From Streptomyces massasporeus (GTDB lineage Bacteria > Actinomycetota > Actinomycetes > Streptomycetales > Streptomycetaceae): a stretch of DNA of 64,000 bases. This document shows positions 56,601 to 64,000 of the stretch, piece by piece. The stretch lies in the NCBI RefSeq assembly GCF_014648995.1, contig NZ_BMSE01000026.1, forward strand, positions 1 to 64,000, given 5' to 3'. Under the pieces are notes generated by a model. The model saw nothing but the letters and a program-made list of their open reading frames with translations. It did not search any database and had not been told where the DNA came from. Within the stretch, counting starts at the first letter, position 1. Every line of letters begins with the position of its first letter. A program made the position numbers and the translations under genes.

Positions 56601-57424
56601 CGTCCGCTCCACTTCGGGGGGCGCTTCTCCGTGAACGCCGCGTGGAACTCCGCGTAGTCCTCCCCCGTCATCAGGAGGGCCTGGGTCGAGGCGTCCAGTT
56701 CGATCGAGGCAGCCATAGGCATGTCCAGTTCGGACGTGAGCAGGGCCTTGGTCTGGGCGTACGCCAGAGCCGGGCCCTCCGCCAGGCGGCGGGCCAGCTG
56801 TTGTGCGGCCTCGTCGGCGGCGCCTTCCTCCGTCAGTTCGCTGATCAGGCCGATGCGCTCGGCCTCGATGGCCCGGACCGGGTCGCCCAGCATCAGCAGG
56901 CGGGTCGCGTGACCCAGGCCGACGACCCGGGGCAGCAGGTAGGCCGCGCCCATGTCGCCGCCGGAGAGGCCGACGCGGGTGAAGAGGAAGGCGAAGCGGG
57001 CGGTGGGGTCGGCGACGCGGAAGTCCGCGGCCAGGGCGAGGACCGCTCCCGCTCCCGCGGCCACGCCGTGCAGCGCCGCGATCACGGGGAACGGGCACTC
57101 ACGGATCGCGCGGACCACCTGGCCGGTCATCCGGTTGAAGTCCAGGAGCTGGGCGGTGTCCATGCCGAGGGTGGCGCCGATGATCTCGTCGACGTCGCCG
57201 CCGGAGCAGAAGCCGCGCCCTTCCCCGGCCAGCACCATGGCCCGTACGGACCGTTCCCGGGACAGCTCCGCGAGCAGGTCGCGCAGGTCGGCGTAGGCGC
57301 CGAAGGTGAGCGCGTTGAGCTTCTCGGGGCGGGCCAGGGTGACGGTGGCGACGCCGTCGGCGATGTCGACGCGCAGATGCTCCCAGCCTGGGGTGCGGGC
57401 GGCGGAGCCGGTGAAGGGACTCAT
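56597..57424 (-). CDS. Enoyl-CoA hydratase/isomerase
   Basis: 275 residues, crotonase fold. GEGRGFCSGGDVDEI and AALHGVAAGAGAVLALAADFRVA form the CoA oxyanion hole. FTRVGLSGGDMGAAYLLPRVVG lacks one of the two Glu of a classical hydratase (GD at the position), so isomerase or hydrolase action is possible. Likely acts in ring cleavage or beta-oxidation of the anthranilate-CoA products. Transcribed with the monooxygenase, behind the palindrome at 57492-57503. Confidence 0.88.
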   Translation of the reverse strand: MSPFTGSAARTPGWEHLRVDIADGVATVTLARPEKLNALTFGAYADLRDLLAELSRERSVRAMVLAGEGRGFCSGGDVDEIIGATLGMDTAQLLDFNRMTGQVVRAIRECPFPVIAALHGVAAGAGAVLALAADFRVADPTARFAFLFTRVGLSGGDMGAAYLLPRVVGLGHATRLLMLGDPVRAIEAERIGLISELTEEGAADEAAQQLARRLAEGPALAYAQTKALLTSELDMPMAASIELDASTQALLMTGEDYAEFHAAFTEKRPPKWSGR

Positions 57425-57732
57425 GACGTGCGGCCTCCTCGGGCGGGCACTGCCTCACAGAGCTCTACCCTCCGAAGCTATCACTCATCCGTGACTGTCG
57501 TCATGAGTGCGCGATAGGCCGTCCGGGTAGGACTCCGATGTGGGCCCGGCGTGACCTGGGCCGGTTACATCCGTCACAGATCGTCCACACCGGCGTAACG
57601 GCGGGAGCAGCTGTGCGCGGCGGCGCGTTCACCTGGGTAAGCCGTCCGGCAAGGAGGCAAGGGCGCCTCCGACGGTGCCCCTCGGACGCCTCGGAAGAGC
57701 GGCGCCGTACCATTCATCAGGTTGAAAGCAGG
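57425..57732. promoter_or_regulatory. Divergent intergenic region between hydratase and ATPase genes
   Basis: 308 nt. Contains the palindrome at 57492-57503, presumably the promoter of the hydratase-monooxygenase operon on the minus strand, and the upstream region of the RsbW-like gene on the plus strand. No further gene or hairpin is convincing. Confidence 0.5.
57492..57503. promoter_or_regulatory. Shared operator-like palindrome TGACTGTCGTCA, block 2
   Basis: TGAC-TGTC-GTCA inside a larger inverted repeat CACTCAT-N14-ATGAGTG, 68 nt ahead of the enoyl-CoA hydratase ATG. Identical 12 bp to the site at 45581-45592, 12 kb away, ahead of the other half of the same pathway. Confidence 0.55.
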
Positions 57733-58200
57733 ATGTCCTGCTCCATGAACGGACCCGCCGTGTACGAACTCTCCTCAGCCCCCGCCTCATGGCGCATCGC
57801 GCTGCCGCACACCGCAGCGGCGGTGCCCGTGGCCCGCGCCCTGGTCCGTACGGCGCTGGCCGAGCTGGAGCACCGGGCGGACTGCGACACCGCGGAGCTG
57901 CTGACGGCGGAGCTGGTGGCGAACGCCGTGGAGCACACCACGGGCGAGACGCCGATAGAGCTGGTCGTGGAGCTGATGCCGTCGGGATGTCAGGTCGAGG
58001 TGCACGACACCGACCCGGCCCCGCCCGGCGACCTCACCCGTCCGGCCGGCGGGCCGCCCGACCCCTGGCAGGAGCACGGGCGCGGGCTGCTGCTGATCCG
58101 CGCCCTGAGCTCCTCCTGCGGGCACCGCCCGACCGAGTCCGGCAAGGCGGTCTGGTTCAGACTGCCTGTGGTTCCCGCTCAGCGGCGTTCGCCGGCGTGA
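57733..58200 (+). CDS. RsbW/HATPase_c-type ATP-binding regulatory protein
   Basis: 155 residues. AELLTAELVANAVEHTTG is the N-box of a GHKL ATPase; VEVHDTDPAPP and HGRGLLLIRALSSSCG give the G1/G2 boxes. This is the small Streptomyces anti-sigma/serine-kinase-like family. ATG 57733 assumed; ATG 57745 is possible. Its 3' end overlaps that of the permease gene by 44 nt (convergent). Confidence 0.88.
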   Translation: MSCSMNGPAVYELSSAPASWRIALPHTAAAVPVARALVRTALAELEHRADCDTAELLTAELVANAVEHTTGETPIELVVELMPSGCQVEVHDTDPAPPGDLTRPAGGPPDPWQEHGRGLLLIRALSSSCGHRPTESGKAVWFRLPVVPAQRRSPA

Positions 58201-59593
58201 CCGCGGCGAGCCGGGAGTTCCTGCGCCCGTAGAGCAGGTACAGGGCGATCCCGACCAGCAGGAATCCCGCGAACTGGATCCAGGTCGTCGCGCCCGTCTC
58301 GTACATCAGGTACAGGCAGAAGCCGACGCCGAGCAGCGGGGTGACGGGGTAGAGCGGCACCCGGAAGGTGCGGGCGAGGTCCGGCTCGCGGCGGCGCAGG
58401 GCGATGACCGCGATGTTGACGACGGCCATGGTGGCGAGCGTGCCGATGGTGCACAGGTTGACCACGGCGTCCAGCGGGGCGAAGGCCGCGGGGAGCGCGA
58501 AGACGCCCGCCACGATCAGCGTGCCGGCGACCGGCGTGGAGGTCTTCGGCGACACCTTCTCGAAGACGCGCGGGATCAGCCCGTCGCGCGACATGGACAG
58601 CAGGATCCGCGTCTGGCCGTACATCACGGCGAGCACGACCGAGGCGATGGCGACGACCGCACCGAAGGCGATCACACCGCCGCCGACGGTGGAGCCGGTG
58701 ACCTGGTTGACGACGTAGGACAGGGCCGCCGGACGGCCGCCGACCGCGTCGCCGCCGATGGCGCCGATCGCGGCGAGCGCGACCGCGCAGTAGAGCAGCG
58801 TGACCAGACCGATGCAGACGAGGATCGCCACGGGGATGTCCCGGCGCGGGTTCTTGGCCTCTTCACCGGCCGTGGTGATCGCGTCGAAGCCGATGTACGA
58901 GAAGAAGGCGGCGGTGGTGCCCGCGCCGATGCCGGCGAGGCCGGTCGGCGAGAACGGGGTGAGGTTGCCGTCCTCGAACGCGGTGAAGCCGATCGCGACG
59001 AAGGCCACCAGGACGGCGAGCTTCAGCACGGCCATCGCGGCCGTGGCCCGGGCGCTCTCGCGCACGCCGCGCACCAAGAGGACGGCGGCCATGGCGATGA
59101 CGATCACGGCCGGGAGGTTGACGACCCCGCCGTCGCCCGGCCCGGCCGACAGGGCCGTGGGCAGGTGCACTCCGACGACGCTGTCGAGCAGCTCGTTGAC
59201 GTACTGGCTCCAGCCGACCGCCACCGCGGACACCGACACGCCGTACTCCAGCAGCAGGCACCAGCCGACGAGGAAGGCCGTGCCCTCGCCGAGACCGGCG
59301 TAGGCGAAGGAGTACGAGGAGCCGGAGACCGGGATCGCGCCGCCCAGCTCGGCGAAGGCGAACGCGGTGAAGATGCAGGTGATCGCGGCGAGGAGGAAGG
59401 AGACGACCACGGCCGGGCCGGCCTGGGCGACCGAGTCGGACAGTCCGACGAAGATGCCGGTGCCGACGATCGCGCCGACGCCGAAGCAGACCAGCTGGAA
59501 GAGACCCATCGTGCGCTTCAGACCGTGACCCTCACGGTCGGCGCCCGACTCCGCCACGAGAAGGGCGGGGGGCTTGATACGGGGAGCGGGCAT
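58157..59593 (-). CDS. APC-family amino acid permease
   Basis: 478 residues, twelve predicted membrane segments. GLFQLVCFGVGAIVGTGIFVGL near the N-terminus and the AAFFSYIGFDAITTAGEEAKNPRRDIP loop are characteristic of cationic-amino-acid-type APC transporters. Gene order permease, ornithine carbamoyltransferase, arginine deiminase hints at arginine/ornithine uptake, but the specificity is not readable. Confidence 0.9.
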   Translation of the reverse strand: MPAPRIKPPALLVAESGADREGHGLKRTMGLFQLVCFGVGAIVGTGIFVGLSDSVAQAGPAVVVSFLLAAITCIFTAFAFAELGGAIPVSGSSYSFAYAGLGEGTAFLVGWCLLLEYGVSVSAVAVGWSQYVNELLDSVVGVHLPTALSAGPGDGGVVNLPAVIVIAMAAVLLVRGVRESARATAAMAVLKLAVLVAFVAIGFTAFEDGNLTPFSPTGLAGIGAGTTAAFFSYIGFDAITTAGEEAKNPRRDIPVAILVCIGLVTLLYCAVALAAIGAIGGDAVGGRPAALSYVVNQVTGSTVGGGVIAFGAVVAIASVVLAVMYGQTRILLSMSRDGLIPRVFEKVSPKTSTPVAGTLIVAGVFALPAAFAPLDAVVNLCTIGTLATMAVVNIAVIALRRREPDLARTFRVPLYPVTPLLGVGFCLYLMYETGATTWIQFAGFLLVGIALYLLYGRRNSRLAAVTPANAAEREPQAV

Positions 59594-59696
59594 GCGGGTG
59601 GTGCTCGTTTCTGGTGGTGCGGGAGTGCGACGGGTTCGTCGCGCGGCGGCCGCGGAGGAGGGGTGGTTCCGGGCCGCCGGTCAGCATAAGGCCTGT

Positions 59697-60704
59697 TCAG
59701 GCGAGGGTTGCCACCATGACCGCCTTGATGGTGTGCATCCGGTTCTCCGCCTCGTCGAAGACGACCGAGTGGGCCGACTCGAAGACCTCGTCGGAGACCT
59801 CCAAGTAGTCCAGGCCGTAGGCCGCGTGGATCTCCTGGCCGACCTTGGTGCCGAGGTCGTGGAAGGCGGGCAGGCAGTGCAGGAACTTCACGTCCGGGTT
59901 GCCCGTGGCGCGCAGGACGTCCATGGTCACCGCGTAGGGGGCGAGGGCGGTGATGCGCTCGGCCCAGACCTCCTTCGGCTCGCCCATCGAGACCCAGACG
60001 TCCGTGGCGACGAAGTCGGCACCGCGGACGCCCTCGTCCACGGTCTCGGTGAGCGTGATGCGGGCGCCGCTGGTCGCGGCGAGAGCGCGGGCCCGGTCGA
60101 CGATCTCCTCGGCGGGCCAGTACGCCTTCGGCGCGACGATCCGTACGTCCATGCCGAGCAGGGCGCCGGTGACCAGGTAGGAGTTGCCCATGTTGAAGCG
60201 GGCGTCCCCCAGGTAGGCGAAGGCGACCTCGGTCAGCGGCTTGGCGCAGTGCTCGGTCATGGTCAGCACGTCGGCGAGCATCTGGGTGGGGTGCCAGTCG
60301 TCGGTGAGCCCGTTGTAGACGGGCACCCCGGCGTGCGCCGCCAGCTCCTCCACCTTCTGCTGGCTGTCGCCCCGGTACTCGATCGCGTCGTACATCCGGC
60401 CCAGCACCCGCGCGGTGTCCTTGACCGACTCCTTGTGCCCTATCTGGGAGCCGGAGGGGTCGAGGTACGTGGTCGAGGCGCCCTGATTGACGGCCGCGAC
60501 CTCGAACGCGCAGCGGGTGCGGGTGGAGGTCTTCTCGAAGATCAGCGCGATGTTCCGGCCCTGGAGGTACCGGGGCTCGATCCCGCCCCTCTTGGCGGCC
60601 TTCAGGTCGGCGGCCAGCTCGACCAGACCGCGGAACTCCTCCGCGGTGAAGTCCAGCTCCTTGAGGAGATGGCGGCCGGCGAGGGCGGTCGGGACAGTCG
60701 CCAT
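59697..60704 (-). CDS. argF: Ornithine carbamoyltransferase
   Basis: 335 residues. Carbamoyl-phosphate motif EKTSTRTRCAFEVA near residue 57, then HPTQMLADVLTM and the catalytic HCLPAFHD near 272. Forms or phosphorolyses citrulline. Directly downstream of arginine deiminase, so it may work catabolically (ArcB role) as well as or instead of in biosynthesis. Confidence 0.95.
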   Translation of the reverse strand: MATVPTALAGRHLLKELDFTAEEFRGLVELAADLKAAKRGGIEPRYLQGRNIALIFEKTSTRTRCAFEVAAVNQGASTTYLDPSGSQIGHKESVKDTARVLGRMYDAIEYRGDSQQKVEELAAHAGVPVYNGLTDDWHPTQMLADVLTMTEHCAKPLTEVAFAYLGDARFNMGNSYLVTGALLGMDVRIVAPKAYWPAEEIVDRARALAATSGARITLTETVDEGVRGADFVATDVWVSMGEPKEVWAERITALAPYAVTMDVLRATGNPDVKFLHCLPAFHDLGTKVGQEIHAAYGLDYLEVSDEVFESAHSVVFDEAENRMHTIKAVMVATLA

Positions 60705-60733
60705 GAGGGCACTCCAGGGATACGGTGACGGGG

Positions 60734-60762
60734 ATGCTGGAATACTATACGAGCTCCAGCAT
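60734..60762. promoter_or_regulatory. Inverted repeat between arginine deiminase and OTC genes
   Basis: ATGCTGGA (60734-60741) and TCCAGCAT (60755-60762) flank an AT-rich 13-nt core (atactatacgagc). It lies 2 nt beyond the deiminase stop and 30 nt ahead of the OTC ATG. It could be an attenuating hairpin or an operator for OTC; TATAGT in the core could be a -10 box. Confidence 0.45.
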
Positions 60763-60764
60763 GC

Positions 60765-61988
60765 CTATACGGGATCGCGTTCGACCGGGCAGCTCATGCA
60801 CCGTGGGCCGCCCCTGCCCCGGCCCAGTTCGCTGCCCGGGATCTCTATCACCTCGATGCCCTGTTTGCGCAGGTGGGTGTTGGTGGTGGAGTTCCGTTCG
60901 TAGGCGACCACGACCCCGGGTTCGACGGCGAGGACGTTACAGCCGTCGTCCCACTGCTCGCGCTCGGCCGCGTGCACGTCCTGGGTGGCGGTCAGCACAC
61001 GGATCTGGTTCAGGCCGAGAGCGGCGGCGATCGCGCGGTGCATGTGCTCCGGCGGATGGTCGGTGACCTTCAGCTCCTTCTCGCCGACGCCCGGCTCGAT
61101 GGTGTACGAGCGGAGCATGCCGAGGCCCGCGTACTGGGTGAAGGTGTCGCCGTCGACCATCGTCATCACGGTGTCGAGGTGCATGAAGGCACGCCGCTTG
61201 GGCATGTCGAGGGCCACGATCGTCTCGGCGGACCCGGCGGCGAACAGCTTGTGCGCGAGCATCTCCACGGCCTGCGGGGTGGTGCGCTCGCTCATGCCGA
61301 TGAGCACCGCCCCGTTGCCGATGACGAGCACGTCCCCGCCCTCGATCGTGGACGGGTAGTCGCTCTGCCCCTCGGACCACTCGTGGAAGGTCTCGTCGCG
61401 GAACAGCGGGTGGTGCCGGTAGATCGCCTCGAAGTGCACGGTCTCGCGCTGCCGGGCGGGCCAGCGCATGGCGTTGATGGACACGCCGTCGTAGATCCAG
61501 GCGGAGGTGTCGCGGGTGAAGAGGTGGTTGGGCAGGGGGCCCAGCAGGAAGTCGTCCAGTTCCATGACGTGGAAGCGCACGGAGGTCGGCTCCGGGTGCA
61601 CGTCGAGGAACTCGCGTTTCGTCATGCCGCCGATCAGGACCTCGGCCAGCTCCGGGGCGGGCATGTTCTCGAAGGCGGCTCTGAGCGGGTCGGTGGCCAG
61701 CGGGCCGTACTCCTTCTCGTCGAAGACCCGCTCCAGGACGAGGGATCTGGCCGCCGGGACCTCGAGCGTCTCGGCCAGCAGGTCACCGAAGAGGTGGACG
61801 TCGACGCCGCGGTCGCGCAGCACGTCGGCGAACCCGTCGTGCTCGGCGCGGGCCCTGCGCACCCACAGCACGTCGTCGAAGAGCAGCGAGGTCTTGTTGC
61901 TGGGGGTGAGCCTTTTGAGCTCGAGATCGGGCCGGTGCAGGATGACGCGGCGCAGCCGCCCGGCCTCGGAGTGGACGTGGTATGCCAT
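60765..61988 (-). CDS. arcA: Arginine deiminase
   Basis: 407 residues. VHSEAGRLRRVILHRPDLEL at the N-terminus, NHLFTRDTSAWIYDGVSINAM, EGGDVLVIGNGAVLIGMSERT, and the C-terminal GRGRGGPRCMSCPVERDP containing the catalytic Cys. Hydrolyses arginine to citrulline and ammonia. ATG 61988 with GGAGGC just upstream. Confidence 0.95.
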   Translation of the reverse strand: MAYHVHSEAGRLRRVILHRPDLELKRLTPSNKTSLLFDDVLWVRRARAEHDGFADVLRDRGVDVHLFGDLLAETLEVPAARSLVLERVFDEKEYGPLATDPLRAAFENMPAPELAEVLIGGMTKREFLDVHPEPTSVRFHVMELDDFLLGPLPNHLFTRDTSAWIYDGVSINAMRWPARQRETVHFEAIYRHHPLFRDETFHEWSEGQSDYPSTIEGGDVLVIGNGAVLIGMSERTTPQAVEMLAHKLFAAGSAETIVALDMPKRRAFMHLDTVMTMVDGDTFTQYAGLGMLRSYTIEPGVGEKELKVTDHPPEHMHRAIAAALGLNQIRVLTATQDVHAAEREQWDDGCNVLAVEPGVVVAYERNSTTNTHLRKQGIEVIEIPGSELGRGRGGPRCMSCPVERDPV

Positions 61989-62087
61989 GCCTCCATCCTG
62001 ACCATCGGAGGGCGTATTGACGCGCTCCTCGACCGTTTCCATGACGGCCAGTTCTCGTCGCACCGACGACAAGCGGCGGGACCGGCC

Positions 62088-63830
62088 TCACACCCGGGGC
62101 GACGGCTCCAGCAGTTCCTCGGGCCGGGCCAGCATCCGGCGGGCGGCCCGGCCCGGTTCCAGGATCGTCCGGGCGACGATCCAGCCCGCGAGGGCATGCG
62201 GCTCGGCCGGGGCGTCGGCCAAGGCGTCGGCGTACCGGACGAGCGCGGCGGTCGCCTCCCCGGCGGCGAGGTGCTCGTCGGCGGTGCGCGGGACGGCGGA
62301 GCGGGTCGCGAAGGCGTGGGTGCGCAGGTCCGGCCAGACGGAGCGGTCGCGCCGGAAGCGGAGGTCGGACGGGTCGGCGGCCGGGGCGGGCACGACGTTG
62401 CGCAGCCGCCACTCGGTGCGGTGCAGAGCGGCGGCGGTGCGGGCACGGGCCAGTGCGGCCGGCGGGACGTCCTCCCGCAGCCAGCCGTCCAGGGTGCGGG
62501 CGAGTCCTGACACGAGGGCGCGGCCCTCGACGGTCAGACGGCCGCTGGTCAGCAGGGTGCGCACGGCCAGGCGGCTCTGCAGGCGGCGCAGGGCGAAGAA
62601 GTAGCCGGCGCGCTCCACCGCATCGGCGCCCTGCGCATGGACGCTCTGCGCATCGGCGCAGTGCGCGTCGGCACTCTGCGCGTCTGCCAGCCGGTCCCGC
62701 CAGAAGCCCGCGACCCCGGTGAAGGCGTAGGCGCCGTGCAGCAGGCCGGTGAGGTGGCGGGGGTCGGTGCGCCAGGGGGCGTAGTAGCGCTCGGCGCGGT
62801 CGTCGTCCAGCAGCGGGAACAGGTGCAGCAGGGCGGCCAGTTTGCTGTGCTGGAGCTCGTGCACCAGGGTTTCGGCGAGGGCGAGCGCGGAGGCCGGGCG
62901 GACGATGAGCATGCCGCCGAAGGAGTCTCCGCTGGAGGCCGACACCTGGACGAAGGGCAGCGGGGGCGGGCTGACCCCGGTGCGCCCGAAGGGCACGATC
63001 GCCCGGATCATGGCGGGGTGAACCCGCCCCGGGCCGGGCGTGGCCGGGCGGGTCAGGATCCGCGCGGCCTCGCCGAACAACCGCTGCCACTCCCGCGCCT
63101 CGTCCTCGTCGAGCCGGGCGGGAGGCAGGTGGTCGTCGAGATCGCGATAGGGGTCGAGGTCTTCGAGCACCACGGCGACCGGGGCCGTGCCGTCGGGGCC
63201 GTCGTGGGTGAGGGTCCGCAGCGCGAGCCAGGTGCCCCTGTCGGTGTCGCCACGCCGGCCCAGCGGACGGCAGGTCACCCGCACCGAGCCGGTCGTGCGG
63301 CCCGGCCCGGTGACCGTCAGCTCTCCCCCGGCCGTCGTGGCCCGGCCGACCGTCAATCCCTCCTGCGCCCCGGGGAGCCGGACCATGCCGAGACCGGGCA
63401 GCGGCAACCGCCCGTCGGTGAGGGGTACGTCGAAGGCCGTCTCCGTGCCCGCGTGCAGGGACGCCGAGAGGGCGAGCGCACTGAAATGGCCCGCTTCCGC
63501 CCAGAGCGGCGGCCCGGCGGCCGTGCCGTGGACCCGGCGCAGCATGTGGGAGATCCAGCCGCCGGTCGGCGGGGCCAGCAGCAGCCGTTCGACCGGCTCG
63601 GGCGACTCCTCGGCCGCCTCCTTGAGCACCCGCCAGGCCTCGGCGACCGGGGTGAGGGGGGTGGGCAGGGCGTCGAGGTGACCGAGGAGGGTGCGCAGCA
63701 GCAGCAACCGCCGTGCCCGTTCTGCTCGTTCGAGGAAGGCGACGGCCGCTGCCGAGCCGCCTCCGGCGGCCAGCTCCGCGAAGAGCCGGTCCGGCATGCG
63801 GAAGGGAGCGAGGTGCTGCTCGCTGGTCAT
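62088..63830 (-). CDS. HEXXH motif-domain protein (putative RiPP modification/peptide protein)
   Basis: 580 residues, no signal peptide. A central LVHELQHSKLAALLHLFPLL (HELQH near residue 318) fits the actinobacterial HEXXH motif domain, which is often encoded beside FxsB-type radical-SAM maturases of FxsA/FxLD peptides. An Ala/Asp/His-rich repeat (ADAQSADAHCADAQSVHAQ, residues ~385-405) interrupts the region after it. Upstream, at the window edge, is the end of another minus-strand gene which may be the maturase. Zinc-protease-like chemistry is assumed from the motif alone. Confidence 0.78.
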   Translation of the reverse strand: MTSEQHLAPFRMPDRLFAELAAGGGSAAAVAFLERAERARRLLLLRTLLGHLDALPTPLTPVAEAWRVLKEAAEESPEPVERLLLAPPTGGWISHMLRRVHGTAAGPPLWAEAGHFSALALSASLHAGTETAFDVPLTDGRLPLPGLGMVRLPGAQEGLTVGRATTAGGELTVTGPGRTTGSVRVTCRPLGRRGDTDRGTWLALRTLTHDGPDGTAPVAVVLEDLDPYRDLDDHLPPARLDEDEAREWQRLFGEAARILTRPATPGPGRVHPAMIRAIVPFGRTGVSPPPLPFVQVSASSGDSFGGMLIVRPASALALAETLVHELQHSKLAALLHLFPLLDDDRAERYYAPWRTDPRHLTGLLHGAYAFTGVAGFWRDRLADAQSADAHCADAQSVHAQGADAVERAGYFFALRRLQSRLAVRTLLTSGRLTVEGRALVSGLARTLDGWLREDVPPAALARARTAAALHRTEWRLRNVVPAPAADPSDLRFRRDRSVWPDLRTHAFATRSAVPRTADEHLAAGEATAALVRYADALADAPAEPHALAGWIVARTILEPGRAARRMLARPEELLEPSPRV

Positions 63831-63923
63831 CGTCGCGGACCTCCGGTCTGTTGGCGGACATGCACAGGGCCCGGTGCGCGTGCGGGTGTCGCACCGGGGC
63901 TCTGCCGTCGGGACGGTCGGCGG

Positions 63924-64000
63924 CTAGTCGGCTCGGGCGCCCGAGCCCTCACCGCTCCTCATGCTGCTGCGGGCGCGCAGTACCTCGGTCAGCAGGCGCG
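63924..64000 (-). CDS. C-terminal end of a gene cut by the window edge
   Basis: A minus-strand frame open from the edge to TAG at 63924-63926 reads RLLTEVLRARSSM then a Gly/Ala/Arg-rich tail. It has the right orientation and spacing (93 nt) to precede the HEXXH protein in an operon. By context it might be an FxsB-like radical-SAM enzyme, but 25 residues are too few to say. Confidence 0.4.
   Translation of the reverse strand, partial: RLLTEVLRARSSMRSGEGSGARAD

Overview
The window is high-GC (about 72-73% by eye) actinobacterial DNA, almost certainly Streptomyces. The grounds are strong GC3 bias, GTG starts, ATGA/GTGA translational coupling, a Nur-type nickel box, MbtH, a DUF5999-type small protein and an ECF41/SigJ-type sigma factor. 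About 36-37 kb is one edge-truncated biosynthetic gene cluster; the rest is ordinary accessory and housekeeping sequence.

Cluster, minus-strand half (1-26864). A truncated NRPS (C-T-C-A-T-C..., second module predicted Phe) opens the window. It is followed by a separate Thr-specific A-T protein with a defunct condensation domain, an SDR and a type II thioesterase. A long polycistron from about 21.9 kb down to 11.2 kb carries a highly reducing type II PKS: two ACPs, two catalytically complete ketosynthases, two degenerate KS-like subunits, a split dehydratase, a FabG-type ketoreductase, a DsbA/chromene-carboxylate-isomerase-like enzyme and MbtH. In the middle of that polycistron sit three consecutive genes that read as DsrH/TusB, DsrE/TusD and DsrF/TusC, a complete sulfur-relay trio, followed upstream by a double-hot-dog thioesterase and an alpha/beta hydrolase. 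A malonyl-ACP transacylase, a second thioesterase, a frameshifted IclR-type regulator and two paralogous LuxR-type-HTH regulators complete this half.

Cluster, plus-strand half (27633-36328, perhaps to 37207). An A-T-TE enzyme resembling atromentin/polyporic-acid synthetases, an NAD-dependent epimerase/dehydratase-like protein and a SnoaL-like protein end in a strong hairpin. Then come a fold-III PLP decarboxylase, a cysteine synthase-like enzyme fused to a rhodanese domain, and a SufS-type cysteine desulfurase. Together with the DsrEFH trio this is a dedicated set of sulfur-mobilising and sulfur-relay genes inside an NRPS/type II PKS cluster; I infer a sulfur-containing lipopeptide or polyketide-peptide product. 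At least four promoters of the minus-strand half share a 17-bp motif (consensus TGGCAGCTTnyTGcAAC) placed exactly 5 bp upstream of a TTG -35 element, probably the regulon of the cluster activators.

Right of the cluster. There is a His-rich metal-binding protein and a nickel/peptide ABC transporter operon with a Nur box (37.4-42.8 kb). An anthranilate(benzoate)-CoA catabolic set is split into two blocks (43.8-48.1 and 54.2-57.4 kb) that share an operator-like palindrome. Between them lie modABC, an NDH-2-like oxidoreductase and the ECF41 sigma factor. The end holds an RsbW-like kinase, an APC permease, ornithine carbamoyltransferase, arginine deiminase, and an HEXXH-motif protein of the type found beside FxsB radical-SAM RiPP systems, next to a gene cut by the window edge.
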